From Phytophthora quininea (taxonomy: Eukaryota > Oomycota > Peronosporomycetes > Peronosporales > Peronosporaceae), in the NCBI GenBank assembly GCA_011947345.1, contig JAAVTG010000139.1:1-64000 (forward strand): a DNA stretch of 64,000 nucleotides, given 5' to 3'. Position 1 is the stretch's first letter. Each line of letters starts with the position of its first letter. Positions 32,360-42,885 of this stretch are shown here, piece by piece. The position numbers and the translations under genes are program-made. Below the pieces are notes generated by a model that worked only from the letters and a program-made list of their open reading frames with translations, was not told the origin of the DNA and ran no database searches.

Positions 32360-33636
32360 TTCAAACGCCCTCGATCTAAGGGCCCAGCGCATGAGCTTCA
32401 CAACATTATACCCTGAACGGTTGTTGGCTAGCCACTTGATCGATCGAAAGCATTGGTAGTGGTCTCCTGCGTCTGACAAGTCAAGACGACCAGCGTACGC
32501 AGCATTGTCCATGGCCTTCTTGGTGCATCCCGCAGTCGTGCTTGCATGCAGCCACTGCAATATCCTGATGTCGCCTCCTTTGGCAGCACCATCCATCGCC
32601 CTAGTCGTGCAGCCTTCCGCGCGATTCGCATGAAACCACTGAAGCATTTCCAACCGGTCCTCGGGCGAACCCCTTTGATGGACACGCCTGTAGCTTGTGC
32701 GGAACGTGAAAGTATTGCTGGCGACCGCATCCATGGCGAGCGTTGTGCAGCCCTCGGAGCGGTTCGCATGCAGCCATTTGACCATGGCCAAATGCCCAAA
32801 ACCAGCCGCGCGGTCCATAGTCTTTGGTAGTGCACGTTGGGCCTGGATAAGCCAAGGGATTGTCTTCACCGCCTCTTTTCCGCTTGTTGCGTAGCGTGAG
32901 CTCAATGCGATGAAGAAACTGGACCATCTCAAGATGCCACTGAGAAGCTGCTTGATCCATCGTGGTGAGCGCACCAGGTGGCACCTGAAAGAGATTGGTT
33001 TGTGGGTCACGACCATACTTCTCATAAAGCCACTGCACCACCTCGGCACTTCCCCCTGACCACGCTGGTCATCACCCTTGACAAATCGCATCGATAGCTC
33101 CGCTTTTCCAGTCGCTGAAGACACCATTGCACCATTGCCAAGTGACCAAACGTCGAGCCATCGACAAAGACCCCAATGACTCATTTGTGCTGCCAACTTC
33201 ACAGCTTTATCCCCCCTCCCACTGAATACCTCCATGACTTGTATCGTTTTCCAACAATTCCAACACCGACCGAAGCCCATTCTCAGCAGCTGCATCGACC
33301 ACCTCTTTGGTCACTGGACAGTTGGAAAATGCGCCAGTACCCACTGCACCATTGTGAGATCCGATCGTTTCATGGCTTGAACCGACAGCACCACGAACTC
33401 CCAACGATGGTAGTGAGGCTCCGTATGCACCAGTTTGGCCAAGGTCCAGCGACTGTTGTTGGCTTCTCGCAGTCCTCGAGCCCAGGTGAGATCCAGTAGA
33501 CCGAGCCAGCTCGCAGAACTCAACTCGTAGGCCAGCTCCTGTCCTCGATGAGGAAGTTTGATATAATGGGGCTGATGTCATCCCCAGCATTCACCGACAG
33601 CTTGGAACGCAGCACAAACTCCACCACCTTGAGCAT
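32360..33636 (-). pseudogene. ANK-12: inverted duplicate of ANK-9
   Basis: Start ATG 33636 (MLKVVEFVLRSKLSVNAGDD). A 7-bp deletion soon after FLIED is private to this copy. The T4 frameshift (HF-TVQ), the central deletion, the out-of-frame segment and the fusion [18 protein letters not shown] are all shared with ANK-9. The 3' end is cut after RSRAFE, so the C-terminal tail is missing. It arose by duplication of an already broken gene. Confidence 0.85.
32360..33636 (-). repeat. Inverted duplication 1, right copy
   Basis: Right arm matching 25991-27273. About 5.1 kb containing ANK-10, ANK-11 and IFT74 separates the arms. Confidence 0.85.
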
Positions 33637-34788
33637 GGTCGAAAGAAAATTCTGAAATACGCCGGTATCTTGGTCCGCTTAACGGGTGGAACCCAACTTC
33701 TTCTTAACGTCCCAGAGATTGACTCATCCCTTGTACTTGGAAACGATTCGATTACCTGCAGCGTCATTTGCCCCGTAGGCTTTTCCACAGACCGCAGTAG
33801 TATCGTTGACTTGGAAGGAACGACAAAAGTAGCGTCGACGTCCCCACTGGTTGCACTAAGCTGACTTGGACTGTTGTGGCGCTCGCCGTTAATTTGTAAC
33901 CAATATCACCACTTATACTATCACCTGGCAGCGCTTCTTCCTTTTCTTCAAACTTTGGGATATACCCGCCCAGTGCGCCATAAGCCAATGCCATCCGTAT
34001 GATCTCCATCGCCTTTGCAGCAGGGACAATCTCAGATTAGCTGCGTTCTCTTGCTATTTGATGGCCCAATCCGAGTGTGTGGGCACACATCAGCAGCTCT
34101 GGGACTCAGTAAAACCCGCAGAGTTTCCTAGCACCAGACTCAATCACCACGCAATGCGCATAACAAATCCGGAGTTAATCGTACAAAAGTATATGCAATC
34201 TGATTCTATTTAAAAATGAATCAGATTGCCTAAGCTAACTAACGTATAATACCGATTAGAACACCGGGTTGTATTTCAATTCTATGCGGTAATGTGCTGA
34301 AGAGGGCGTATACCGATCAGTGGTGATGTTATCACCGGCGAAGTGATGATAGTTTAACCAGGTGGTAAAACTACCTGGTTTGTTGAGGTCCCAATTGGGT
34401 GCAGGGTTGTTGCGTGGTCGAATCCCATCGAGAGCGTTAATTCTCCGCACTGAAAATGGTACGTTATTCACTCCAAATTCTCTTGATTGCCAACCATCCG
34501 AGCTAACATCGTCTAATTGTCAATCACTACGTCGTCTACGGATTCCGTGATAGCCAGTATGCCAGGATTTGTATCGGAATCCGATCCAGCATCAGCTCCT
34601 CCCTGTAGCTCCCATGCTATCCTGAACTTCGACCCATACACATCGTTCTTGGCGATGCGCCACTGCATTGTCTCGCCACCAAAACCGCATGCCTTCACAC
34701 TCTTCTTGGCAACTTCGAATGGAGTTTCTTTCCACGCCTGTGTGACGATGTGAATCACGTTTTTGCTATGGGTTTTACTATGGACTAG
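33637..34788. other. Gene-poor stretch with unrecognised minus-strand fragments
   Basis: Minus-strand open segments at 33764-34009, 34256-34471 and 34513-34758 show biased, protein-like composition but no clear family. The one at 34513-34758 (TQAWKETPFEVAKKSVKACGFGG) resembles the C-terminal style of DDE transposases of the pogo/Tc1 kind, which is a weak impression. They could be pieces of one decayed element. No intact gene is present. Confidence 0.35.
34195..34229. repeat. Perfect 12-bp inverted repeat with 11-nt AT loop
   Basis: GCAATCTGATTC at 34195-34206 is followed by an 11-nt AT-rich loop and its exact reverse complement GAATCAGATTGC at 34218-34229. It could be a hairpin, a terminal inverted repeat remnant or a protein-binding palindrome. 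Confidence 0.7.
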
Positions 34789-35290
34789 TGTTGGATATCA
34801 CGTTTAAGAGATGAAAAGTGTGCGACAAAATGTGTCGCTTGGGAGAAGGCGAAGGTGTGCGTCCTACCAACAATCAGTCCTCAAGACTAGGAAGTGCGCC
34901 CAAGAAATGGCGCGCCCTAGGAATGCACGCTGAAGGAACCTCCGCTCTTGGAAAGTACGCCCAAGGGCACATTGCCTTGAGCGTGAGTGCACGTTACGTC
35001 CCGGTCACCACTCGTCCTTAACGAGTCGCCAAGACCAAGGTATACATTGCCACAGTGAAAAGTATTCCTGTGTGCAACCTGTCTTGTCTTGGCTATCCTC
35101 ACGATCTGCGAGGGAAGGACCTATAAGTCCCCAAGCTGCCTAAGTGACTCTATGACGGCTGTATATTTGCATAAGGATCTCTCTGTATATTGACTGTGGT
35201 TGCTGGTTCTTCTTGAACTTGCAGTCCAAAACCCCGTCTCTTCACCTGCCGCCCAAGAAAAGTGGGCTGCAGGGGAACGAATTGTTGGCA
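34789..35290 (+). mobile_element. Possible solo LTR
   Basis: Begins TGTTGGATATCA, a start common in retrotransposon LTRs. It contains a TATA-like CCTATAAGTCC near 35120 followed by a promoter-like tract, and lacks coding content. The 3' border and target-site duplication could not be fixed, so the call is tentative. Confidence 0.25.
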
Positions 35291-36780
35291 AACTAATCCA
35301 TCTAATACTCTTTTAATATTTTTGACTGTGAAAGGTCATCCGGTATATTAAACGCGAAATCCAAGGGTGGAATTTATACGGATCCACAAGGTGAACACGC
35401 CAATCCGTCAACGTCAGTTCCAAGAACTGCCGCTGAAGGAGTACACGACTGATCTGGGTTCACTAGATCCTGGCCACGTCGTACGGCTCGCGCAGTACGA
35501 CAAAACGCTACCCGGCGACCCCTGGACAGAAAAAATCACCAGATTTCCGGCTCATGAGAGCTGGGCGGTGTTGAAGTTCAAAATGAGGTGCCGGAGAGAT
35601 TTAAATATATATACGTATATATGTAATGAATGCTGCTAGTCTGGGAATTACTTGCGTTCACTGAGGGGATGTTCGCGCAGCGAAATGGTACGCCAAACCT
35701 TTTACGTGCAGTGCCTACCATTACTCTTCCGCTTCGAAATTATTTATTAACCTCATGCAAAGACTACGGTTACGTTCTCGCTCTCGCCAAAGGCAACCGT
35801 AGTGACGCTTCCACCCGATTACTTGAGCGACACAATACAAAGCTGCACATCAGCTTATCGGGCCCCTGTTTTGCCCCGTACATAATAATCGACGTTTGAA
35901 GCTTTTGCTGGGTACTCAGGGTCCCATGCGAACCTCGCTGCTCCCAAAATAACCGGTAATTACTATGAAATTTTGTATAGCAAATCCATATCGTGACTTA
36001 GATTTGGGAACAGACTGGTAATAATGCCAGTATTGATTCGGAATAATTTTACCGCGAGAAACTTTACATTTATATCTCTGGTGGCTTTTAATTAGAAATT
36101 TGCACCTTATCTTACGATAAGGGCTCTACCTTTGGGTATACCCATTGCCTTCAAATAAAAATAAATCATAATGAATTTCATTGGTTTTCCTTGGGAGAGC
36201 CTGGGTACAGCCTCATTTGGTGGGAGCACACAACGGTTTGAACTTACGTTGGGGTGTGACATTCATAGAGCGTGCAGGGGGTGGCGAGCATGTCTCGGTG
36301 TCGCTGCGTCACTGATTTAGAGGAAGAGATTTCCCGAGGCGCATCTTCGTGGCAACCGTAGTACTGGATAGCGGAGTTTAGTGCACGACGATAAGATTAC
36401 GTCAATTGGTGCCAAAGAAAATTACAAAATCACAAACTCCTCAAAGAGCACCTGAATCTCACGGCTTTACGCCACGCAGTTGGTGTCCACCAACGCATTG
36501 TCGATGGATCCTCGAAAAGTGACAAGCAAAGACTGTACCCCCCTGTCAAAGAAAACTTTTAAAGCAGGAAAAGACTTTCTGCATGCTTGCAAACCGGAAT
36601 CGGAAACAGCGTTAGCGATCCACACAGCCGACGCACACAGGTGACTCCAACAGAGGAGTACTTAAAAGCGCTGTGCGATATGTGGAGAAAGCTGCTAAAG
36701 CTGGTGGCAAACGACAGTTCAGCAAAACGAGGCTCGTATCGGTAGTGTCTGAAGACGCGGACAAGAGCAATCAAGCCAAA
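35291..36780. other. AT-rich non-coding or decayed region 5' of the Gypsy remnant
   Basis: Plus-strand frames at 35367-35639 and 35630-35899 match nothing I recognise. TTGGTGCC near 36399 could be a primer-binding-site relic for the Gypsy element. Otherwise no support for a gene. Confidence 0.3.
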
Positions 36781-36791
36781 GCCGCTAGCAA

Positions 36792-36983
36792 ATGCAGCGT
36801 GCTCGGGAGCTGAAGTCAGGCTGTTATCATTGCGGTCAATACCACTGGTTGAGTGAATGTCCTGATATCGGTGAGGCTGAAAACAGTAGTATCCTTACCG
36901 CCAAAAGAAACAAGAGGAAAGACGACGCGAAAATAATTCGGATCAAGTGGATTGAAGGAGCTTCAGCTCCGGACTTAACATGA
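36792..36983 (+). pseudogene. Gag-like zinc knuckle remnant
   Basis: Contains CYHCGQYHWLSEC, a CCHC knuckle with spacing C-x2-C-x3-H-x4-C, one residue shorter than the usual C-x2-C-x4-H-x4-C. It is followed by a Lys-rich segment. Remnant of the Gypsy Gag C-terminus. Confidence 0.6.
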
Positions 36984-37539
36984 CTGCGCCAAATCGTGCT
37001 GGTCGATGGTGTAATGGAGTTACCACAATGTGCCGACAACGAATCGGATTTGAAAGCCCCCCAACAAGTATACAGCGACGCTACAGTAACTACGGTCAGA
37101 TCCCGAAATCTTTAGGCTTCTAGAGCCAAACCGGTTGGTGGAAGCATCGCTACCGCATCGTACGCGGTTGATGTGCTGTTGACAGTGCACACGGCAGCAG
37201 AGCCAGTTCGATGTCCAGCCAGAAGAGGTGCCTGGTAATACGCGACAAGATGAGTTCGTCATCGTACGGTCTCCGCCGGCCTAGCTTGAGATCGACGTCG
37301 TTTACCCATTAGATCACCTTGCTGCGAGAACTTTCGGTGGCCCAGACAACCCTATCGAGGGATCAACGAGAATCACCCTTTCTCAGGGCATCACCGTCGA
37401 TGGTGATGTGAAAGGGTTATCAATGTCCTTGGGTAAGATGCAGTGGAACGTGGCGGGCTTGATCTGGTAAGTGCTAGTAAGTTGGGGATATCCAGCGGAT
37501 GGCACTTAACATGTGGCGATGATCAGCAAGTGTTCCACC

Positions 37540-38379
37540 GCTAAAACTACAATTGAAGCCAGACGCCAAGCCTTATAAGCGCAACGTCAGGCAGTACAGT
37601 CCTGAAAAGTCTGCTTATCAAGAGGGCTTCAACGACGGGCTCGTTTGCCTTAGCTGGGTGTACTGGAATAAGGAGAGCCGCTCTCCCCGTCCGAAAACTG
37701 AAGTCCCATGAGTTTCGACTGACAAAGGACTACCGACCTGTTAATAACCTAACCGAGCCTATTGTGGGAATCATGCCTGCAAGCAGTGCTCGAGAAGTGC
37801 CAACGATAAATGTTCTACATCATATTTATAAAAGACTTCTGGCAACTCCGTTTGCACAATGTCAGCCAGGAAATGTTGTCACACATGATAGACAAGGGTG
37901 TGTTCACCCCCACCGGTGTGCTGCATGGCTGCACAGACGCAGCACTGTATTTTCAGTCAACAGTAAGGGAGACACTCGGCGACATGTTGCACAAAGACGT
38001 CCTCGTCCGGATCGAAGATCTTTTGGTATATGCGGACAGAGAACAGCAGCGTATCGTCTCAGTCGATGAGATGTTACACCAGCTTGATGAGCACGAACTC
38101 AAGCTGAGTCCCAAGAAATGGGAATCGTGTGTCACTCAAATAACAGGGGACGGTCAGCTGATTATCACCGACGGCATTGGCCATGATCTCTCACGGATCG
38201 AAGGATTGCGAGCCACGCCTCCACCGACAGCCACAGCTGAAATGCAGCAACTGCTAAGCACAAAAATGTACGAGAGAAGGTTAGTCGATTATGCTCGAAT
38301 CGTCAACAACGACTTGAGGAAGCACTGCGCGGCACTAAACAACCAAACGTGCTGCCGTAAAGAATCAAAATCGCTTTGA
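37540..38379 (+). pseudogene. Gypsy reverse transcriptase remnant
   Basis: LKPDAKPYKRNVRQYSPE (about 37560) and DYRPVNNLTEPIVG (about 37730) are typical of oomycete Gypsy RT, followed by a frame change into FWQLRLHNVSQEMLSHM and VLVRIEDLLVYAD. The last is the active-site region, where Glu stands in place of the first of the usual two Asp. The template-strand segment ATPPPTATAEMQQLL follows. At least two frameshifts. Confidence 0.75.
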
Positions 38380-38449
38380 GTGACAGCGAATTGGGCTTTT
38401 TCATAACCTGACAGACCTGCTAGCAAGATTCAGCGACACTGGCGTTCCC

Positions 38450-38660
38450 AGACCCATCGAAGAAGTTGTGCCTGCTCACCGACGCATCCGACAGCGGATG
38501 GGGTCTCGTAGTGACCCCAGCGGCTGAGTGGAAACCAAACACGTCCATCCATGAACAGCACCACGAATCGTTGACCTGCATGGGTGGGATTTTTTCAGAC
38601 TCAGCCCAGCATTGGTGGAATCATCGACAAATAATGCTCCCTTATTGCACGTGCTTGTAA
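38450..38660 (+). pseudogene. Gypsy RNase H remnant
   Basis: LLTDASDSGWGLVVTP carries the first catalytic Asp context of Ty3/Gypsy RNase H, followed by HEQHHESLTCMGGIF with the helix containing the catalytic Glu. The domain is cut off after SAQHWWNH. Confidence 0.65.
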
Positions 38661-39284
38661 AAGCTCTAATATCTACTACTGTGACCACAACGAGTGAAGA
38701 TATATTGCGATCATCGCAACATTTTCTACATGTTCGCACCTAGCGAAGCCATGAAAATGCATGTTCGTGGGTGATTACCCCACTAGTCGACCAAACTACT
38801 GGAGTACCGCTATGAAAGCGTTAAACACATTGACGTTAGAATTCAAGGCCAGCAGACACGAGTGGCCCTACCAACCCTTCTCATGCAATCAAGCTAGTCG
38901 CCAGCCAGCCATGCACCAGTTGTACTCTTCACCAAGCTGCCGTGCCCGGATAAGCGGGACAGCGTAATGCTTCCGGTGGGGGGCTACATTACCAGAGAAC
39001 CGACTCGACATCGAATTTCGTCTAAAGCAGTTGAGAACTAGCATCAAGGACATGCACAAAACTATGGAAACGTAACGATCAAAATACTACGCCGTTACCA
39101 GATCCGATACCACTACGAGCGACCTAGCAAGGGGATGAAAACCTACACAGCCACAAACTACTGGTCACATGGCTTGGACTCTACCGTGTGACTGCTAGTA
39201 CTGAGTACTACTTCACTATAAAGGTTTTAGTGACTAGAAGGGCACTCTGCGTACTCATCAAGGCTCAAGCTCTATGCTGACCAC

Positions 39285-39605
39285 TCCTTGCAAGTCGGAA
39301 CAGAATTAATAGAGCATGTGTCCTCCCAGGGCACATTCCTAGCTGTTGATGAACTTAATGGGCACAGATACAATGCAGACATGAAGGCATACGAAATGCA
39401 AGTCAAATGGAAAGGTCTCGAGGAGATCGAAGCCTCGTGGGAGCTGCTGCGCAGCGACAAAGAAGATGTGCCACACCTTCTCACAGAGTACGCCAGCAGT
39501 GCGAAGGACGGGCTGCATCGGGCCGCAATGGAGCCTCCAGTGCAGTCCAAGAGGTCTCAACGACGGAACAAGCGTCACCGAGAAGAAAATGACTCACCTC
39601 CATAA
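39285..39605 (+). pseudogene. Integrase C-terminal chromodomain remnant
   Basis: The segment AYEMQVKWKGLEEIEASWE is a chromodomain core (usual pattern VKWKG...ATWE). It ends in a basic tail. Chromoviral integrases carry this domain for chromatin targeting. Confidence 0.7.
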
Positions 39606-39720
39606 ACCGATCGACCAGGTTTGGAAGGTTTATCTACTGAAGCGCGTCAAGCGGTGCATTCAAGGCAAGGTGATCCGGAATATTGTTCGCAGTAGTGATA
39701 ACAATTGTTCCATGTAGTCT

Positions 39721-40351
39721 AAGTGGTTACGGGTGCTTGCACGATGCATAATTGATCACGCAATATTTCGGTTCATCTGATTGGTTTACAATTGGTTTTC
39801 AGCATTTTCATTGGCTATTAAGCATTTCGCCAATTTGACCAAGGTTGCCTTCAACTTCAACAGGTAATAGTGCGAAAGAAGTGACATTTTCGGTGGTCGT
39901 AGCATTCAGGTGACCACGGCTATCATCCGACACGGCGAAGCTAGTGCCTTGCTGCGGTTTCAGAAAGCTTGGATGGTGGCTGGCACACATCAAAACTCCA
40001 GCTCCTGAACCACGGCAGCCGTTGCGGGCTTGGTGCAGCCATACTCGAAGGAACTGTGATTACCGTTCTGGCGCATTGCTCAGCTGTATCGACGGAGTGC
40101 ACTCGTCAACCTCTAGTACTACAAGAGCGGGTCCCCTGGACTGCCAACACGGTTGGAGGGTGCGCCCGCGAAGTAGGACAGCTATCTCACTTTTGCTTTT
40201 ACCGAAAGAGCAACAACCAATACAAGCAAGACCTGTCCCGGGAGTTCCAGCTCCCAAACCTCTGTTTACCCGTTGCAACTTCACAGTCGTGTTAGCATGT
40301 AACTATTGAAACAACTTCGCCAGGGGCTAACGACAGCAGTTCAGATTAAAT
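39721..40351. other. Stretch 3' of the Gypsy remnant without recognised gene
   Basis: The first 130 bp contain several ATTGG boxes in AT-rich DNA and might be part of a 3' LTR. The remainder has plus-strand open frames (39944-40309 and 39969-40295) with no recognisable motif. Confidence 0.3.
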
Positions 40352-40496
40352 CAAGAAGACCAAATCAGACCTCTGGGCTCCACTTGTAGGTCCAACGTCA
40401 TGTCTTCGATAAGAAAGCTTGATATGATGAGACTAACATCGTCCCCGGCATCCACAGCAACTTTGAACGCAGTACGAACTCCACTACCCTGAGCAT
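40352..40496 (-). pseudogene. ANK-13: N-terminal fragment of ankyrin-like gene
   Basis: Read on the minus strand from ATG 40496: MLRVVEFVLRSK, a frame change, then the equivalent of IISSFLIEDMTLDLQVEP. It stops after about 145 bp at the edge of the Gypsy-associated DNA. It resembles the 5' end of ANK-14 and is probably a breakpoint scar. Confidence 0.75.
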
Positions 40497-40756
40497 GGTC
40501 CTTCTTCTCTTTGTCTTTCCTTTCTGGAACTTGTGTCGACTTACAGAGTCATTTGAAATGAGAGTCGGCACTACCAACCAACACTGCGATTCAGACTATC
40601 ACAAAGAAAAACAAGAATACTGTCGGAAGGCTCGATTGAGAACTTCACCTACGTACAACAAGAAAACAATTAAACCAGCGAATAATACATTGACTGCTGC
40701 GTCGTAAGACAATGGGTGAAATGCCAACAAGCTTACCTCGATCCGACGAGTCCTCG

Positions 40757-42695
40757 TTAGTAGTCTTCGTCGTCGAATAGAAAGGTCTCCTCTACCCAAA
40801 CACGAAATCCCATGCCCCGCGTTAGATCGTGCAGGTAGATTACAATTTTCTTCGGAGGAAGATCATAGTAGACTTTGTAATCAGGGTGCTGGTTATAGAG
40901 AAACAGTGCAGCTTCGAACGACTTGGTTCTCAACGCCCAACCCATCAGATCGAAGACTTGATACCCCGGGCGATTGGTCGTGAGCCACTTAGTCACACGA
41001 AAACGCAGGTAGTTGTCGTCCAAAAGACCAGTCCATCGTGCAGTCAACGTTTTAAGGTCTCTGGCTCCATGGATTTCCGGCCGATGAATATGAAGCCACT
41101 TCATCATGTCTAGGTGTCCATGTGACACTGCTACTTCCATTGTTTCGCTCGTACAGCCTTCAGAACGATTCTCATGGAGCCATTCGAGAATGCCAAGATG
41201 GCCACATCGTGCAGCGTTGTCCATTGCTTTTGTTGTGCAACCTGCAGTAGTATTGGCATGTTGCCATTGTAGTATCCTCAGGTCGCCGTTGGCTGCAGCA
41301 AAATGCATCGCTTTTGTCGTGCAGCCTTCCGATCGATTGGCATGGAGCCATCGAAGAACAGCCAACCGATCTGCTGTGGATAGATTGCTTCCGATTAAGT
41401 CGTACTCTGTATCTCCACCGGCAGCGTAGTCCATTGCATACGTTGTGCAGCCTTCGGAGCGATTTGAGTGCAGCCATTTCACAGTACTGATAAAACCAGA
41501 GGCAGCCGCGCCATCCATTGCAGCCGAAGTGCATGTCGGGCCTACATAGTTCTCGAGATTGTCTTCACCACTTCGTTTCCACCTGTCCCGTAGCGCAAGA
41601 TCGATCCCGTGAAGGAATTGAAGCACGTCCAAGTGGCCATTGCAGGCTGCAGCATCCATCGCAGTGCATACCTGTATCTTTTCAATGTTTTCTTTTTCTT
41701 TCGGGCGGAAAAGATTGCTTTGTAAGTTGTGACCACATACTTGCCAGAGCCACTGAATCACTCCCAGACTTCCCTTTGGCAGCACGGAACATGACGTCGG
41801 ATAGATCGTAGTAAAAGTGTAGCTGATCCATGCAAAGGAGCGCCCAATGAAGCACGGGAAGCCGACCATACTCGCTCGCACGTCCCAAAACTCTCGTCCA
41901 AGTGGCGTTGTCAAAAGTGTACCGACTGGAAAGCCACTGCATGAAATCCAGATCTCCCACCATAGCTGCGTCTAGCAAAACATGTCCAGCACATTCGCGG
42001 AGCCCCAATTTCAACAAATACCGCACGATCCGGACGTGTTCTTGCCAGACAGACACGTCGATCTTACAAAAACTATGATTGAAAGGGTAGCGAAAGCCGA
42101 ATCCCCTGGATGCTGCCCACTTGACTTGATCGAAGTCGCTCTGCTGGATTGCAGCAGCCAAAACCTTATAATCCGTTTGTCTCGATGCAGGTGTGTTTAC
42201 ACGTTCATCGAGCCATCGCACAATTCGCCAATGTCTAAATCGTGCTGCTCGTTTGAGTGCAGAGACTCTCCATTCAATTCCACAATGACGTGTATCCTTC
42301 TCCAGCAATTCCAACAGCCATAGATGTCCGCGCTCAGCAGCCTGGTAGACGACATTACTGTTGACGGGGCAGCCCGAGAAGTGAGTTAAGGCCCATTGCA
42401 CCATCCCCAGATCCGATCGCTTGACGGCTGCGACCAGCAGCACTGAGAACTCCCAACGATAGTAGTGGGGCTCCGTGTGCACCAGCTTGGCCAAGGTCCA
42501 GCGACTGCTCTTGACTTCTCGTAGTCCTCTCGTCCAGACGAAATCCACCAGACCGAACCAAGTCGCTGGGCTCCACTTGTAGGCTTGCTCCAACGTCATG
42601 TCCTCGATGAGGAAGCTTGATATGATGAGGTTGACATCGTCTCCAGCATCCACCGACAGCTTGGAACGCAGTACGAACTCCACTACCCTGAGCAT
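40757..42695 (-). CDS. ANK-14: ankyrin-like protein, full length with one frameshift
   Basis: Start ATG 42695 (MLRVVEFVLRSKLSVDAGDD); the frame is open to another ATG at 42767 but the paralogues begin at MLRVV. N-terminal domain (FLIEDMTLEQAYKWSPATWFG; WTLAKLVHTEPHYYRWEFSVLL), divergent repeats, then 28-residue repeats ([25 protein letters not shown]), the block LMGWALRTKSFEAALFLYNQ and tail FRVWVEETFLFDDEDY. One frame change occurs around 41775-41785 in AAKG(G)SLGVIQWL. By comparison with ANK-7 two bases are missing (or one is extra), unlike the single-base losses elsewhere, so this one may be genuine. Confidence 0.8.
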
Positions 42696-42713
42696 GGTCC
42701 TCCTCTTCAGCAA

Positions 42714-42730
42714 GAAAAATCTGGAATGAG
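42714..42730 (-). promoter_or_regulatory. Oomycete Inr plus flanking promoter region upstream of ANK-14
   Basis: On the minus strand CTCATTCC is followed directly by AGATTTTTC, matching the initiator-plus-flanking-promoter arrangement known for oomycete core promoters, 20-35 nt before the start codon. Confidence 0.55.
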
Positions 42731-42885
42731 GTCTGACTCGACAACAGAACAACGAGGCGAGTTCCATTTTCTAGTGTTCACGGCAACTCCTCTATAACAA
42801 AAATGTTGTGAAGCAGAGCAAATTGCTTTGGTGTAAAGCCAAACGAGATCAAACGATACCATTGAGGCGGATGACTAGTCTTGGG

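Larger units (their letters stand above)
36780..39720 (+). mobile_element. Degenerate Ty3/Gypsy chromodomain retrotransposon
   Basis: Element domains occur in order on the plus strand in different frames: a Gag-type zinc knuckle (36.8 kb), reverse transcriptase (37.5-38.4), RNase H (38.5-38.7) and an integrase-type chromodomain (39.3-39.6). No integrase catalytic core is seen between RNase H and chromodomain. Many stops and frameshifts are present. It is inactive, and its insertion separates the left and right halves of the ANK cluster. Confidence 0.8.

Noticed and set aside
34256..34471. Minus-strand 71-codon frame as a gene
   Set aside because: Protein-like composition but no start context, no domain and surrounded by decayed DNA; kept only as part of the gap description.
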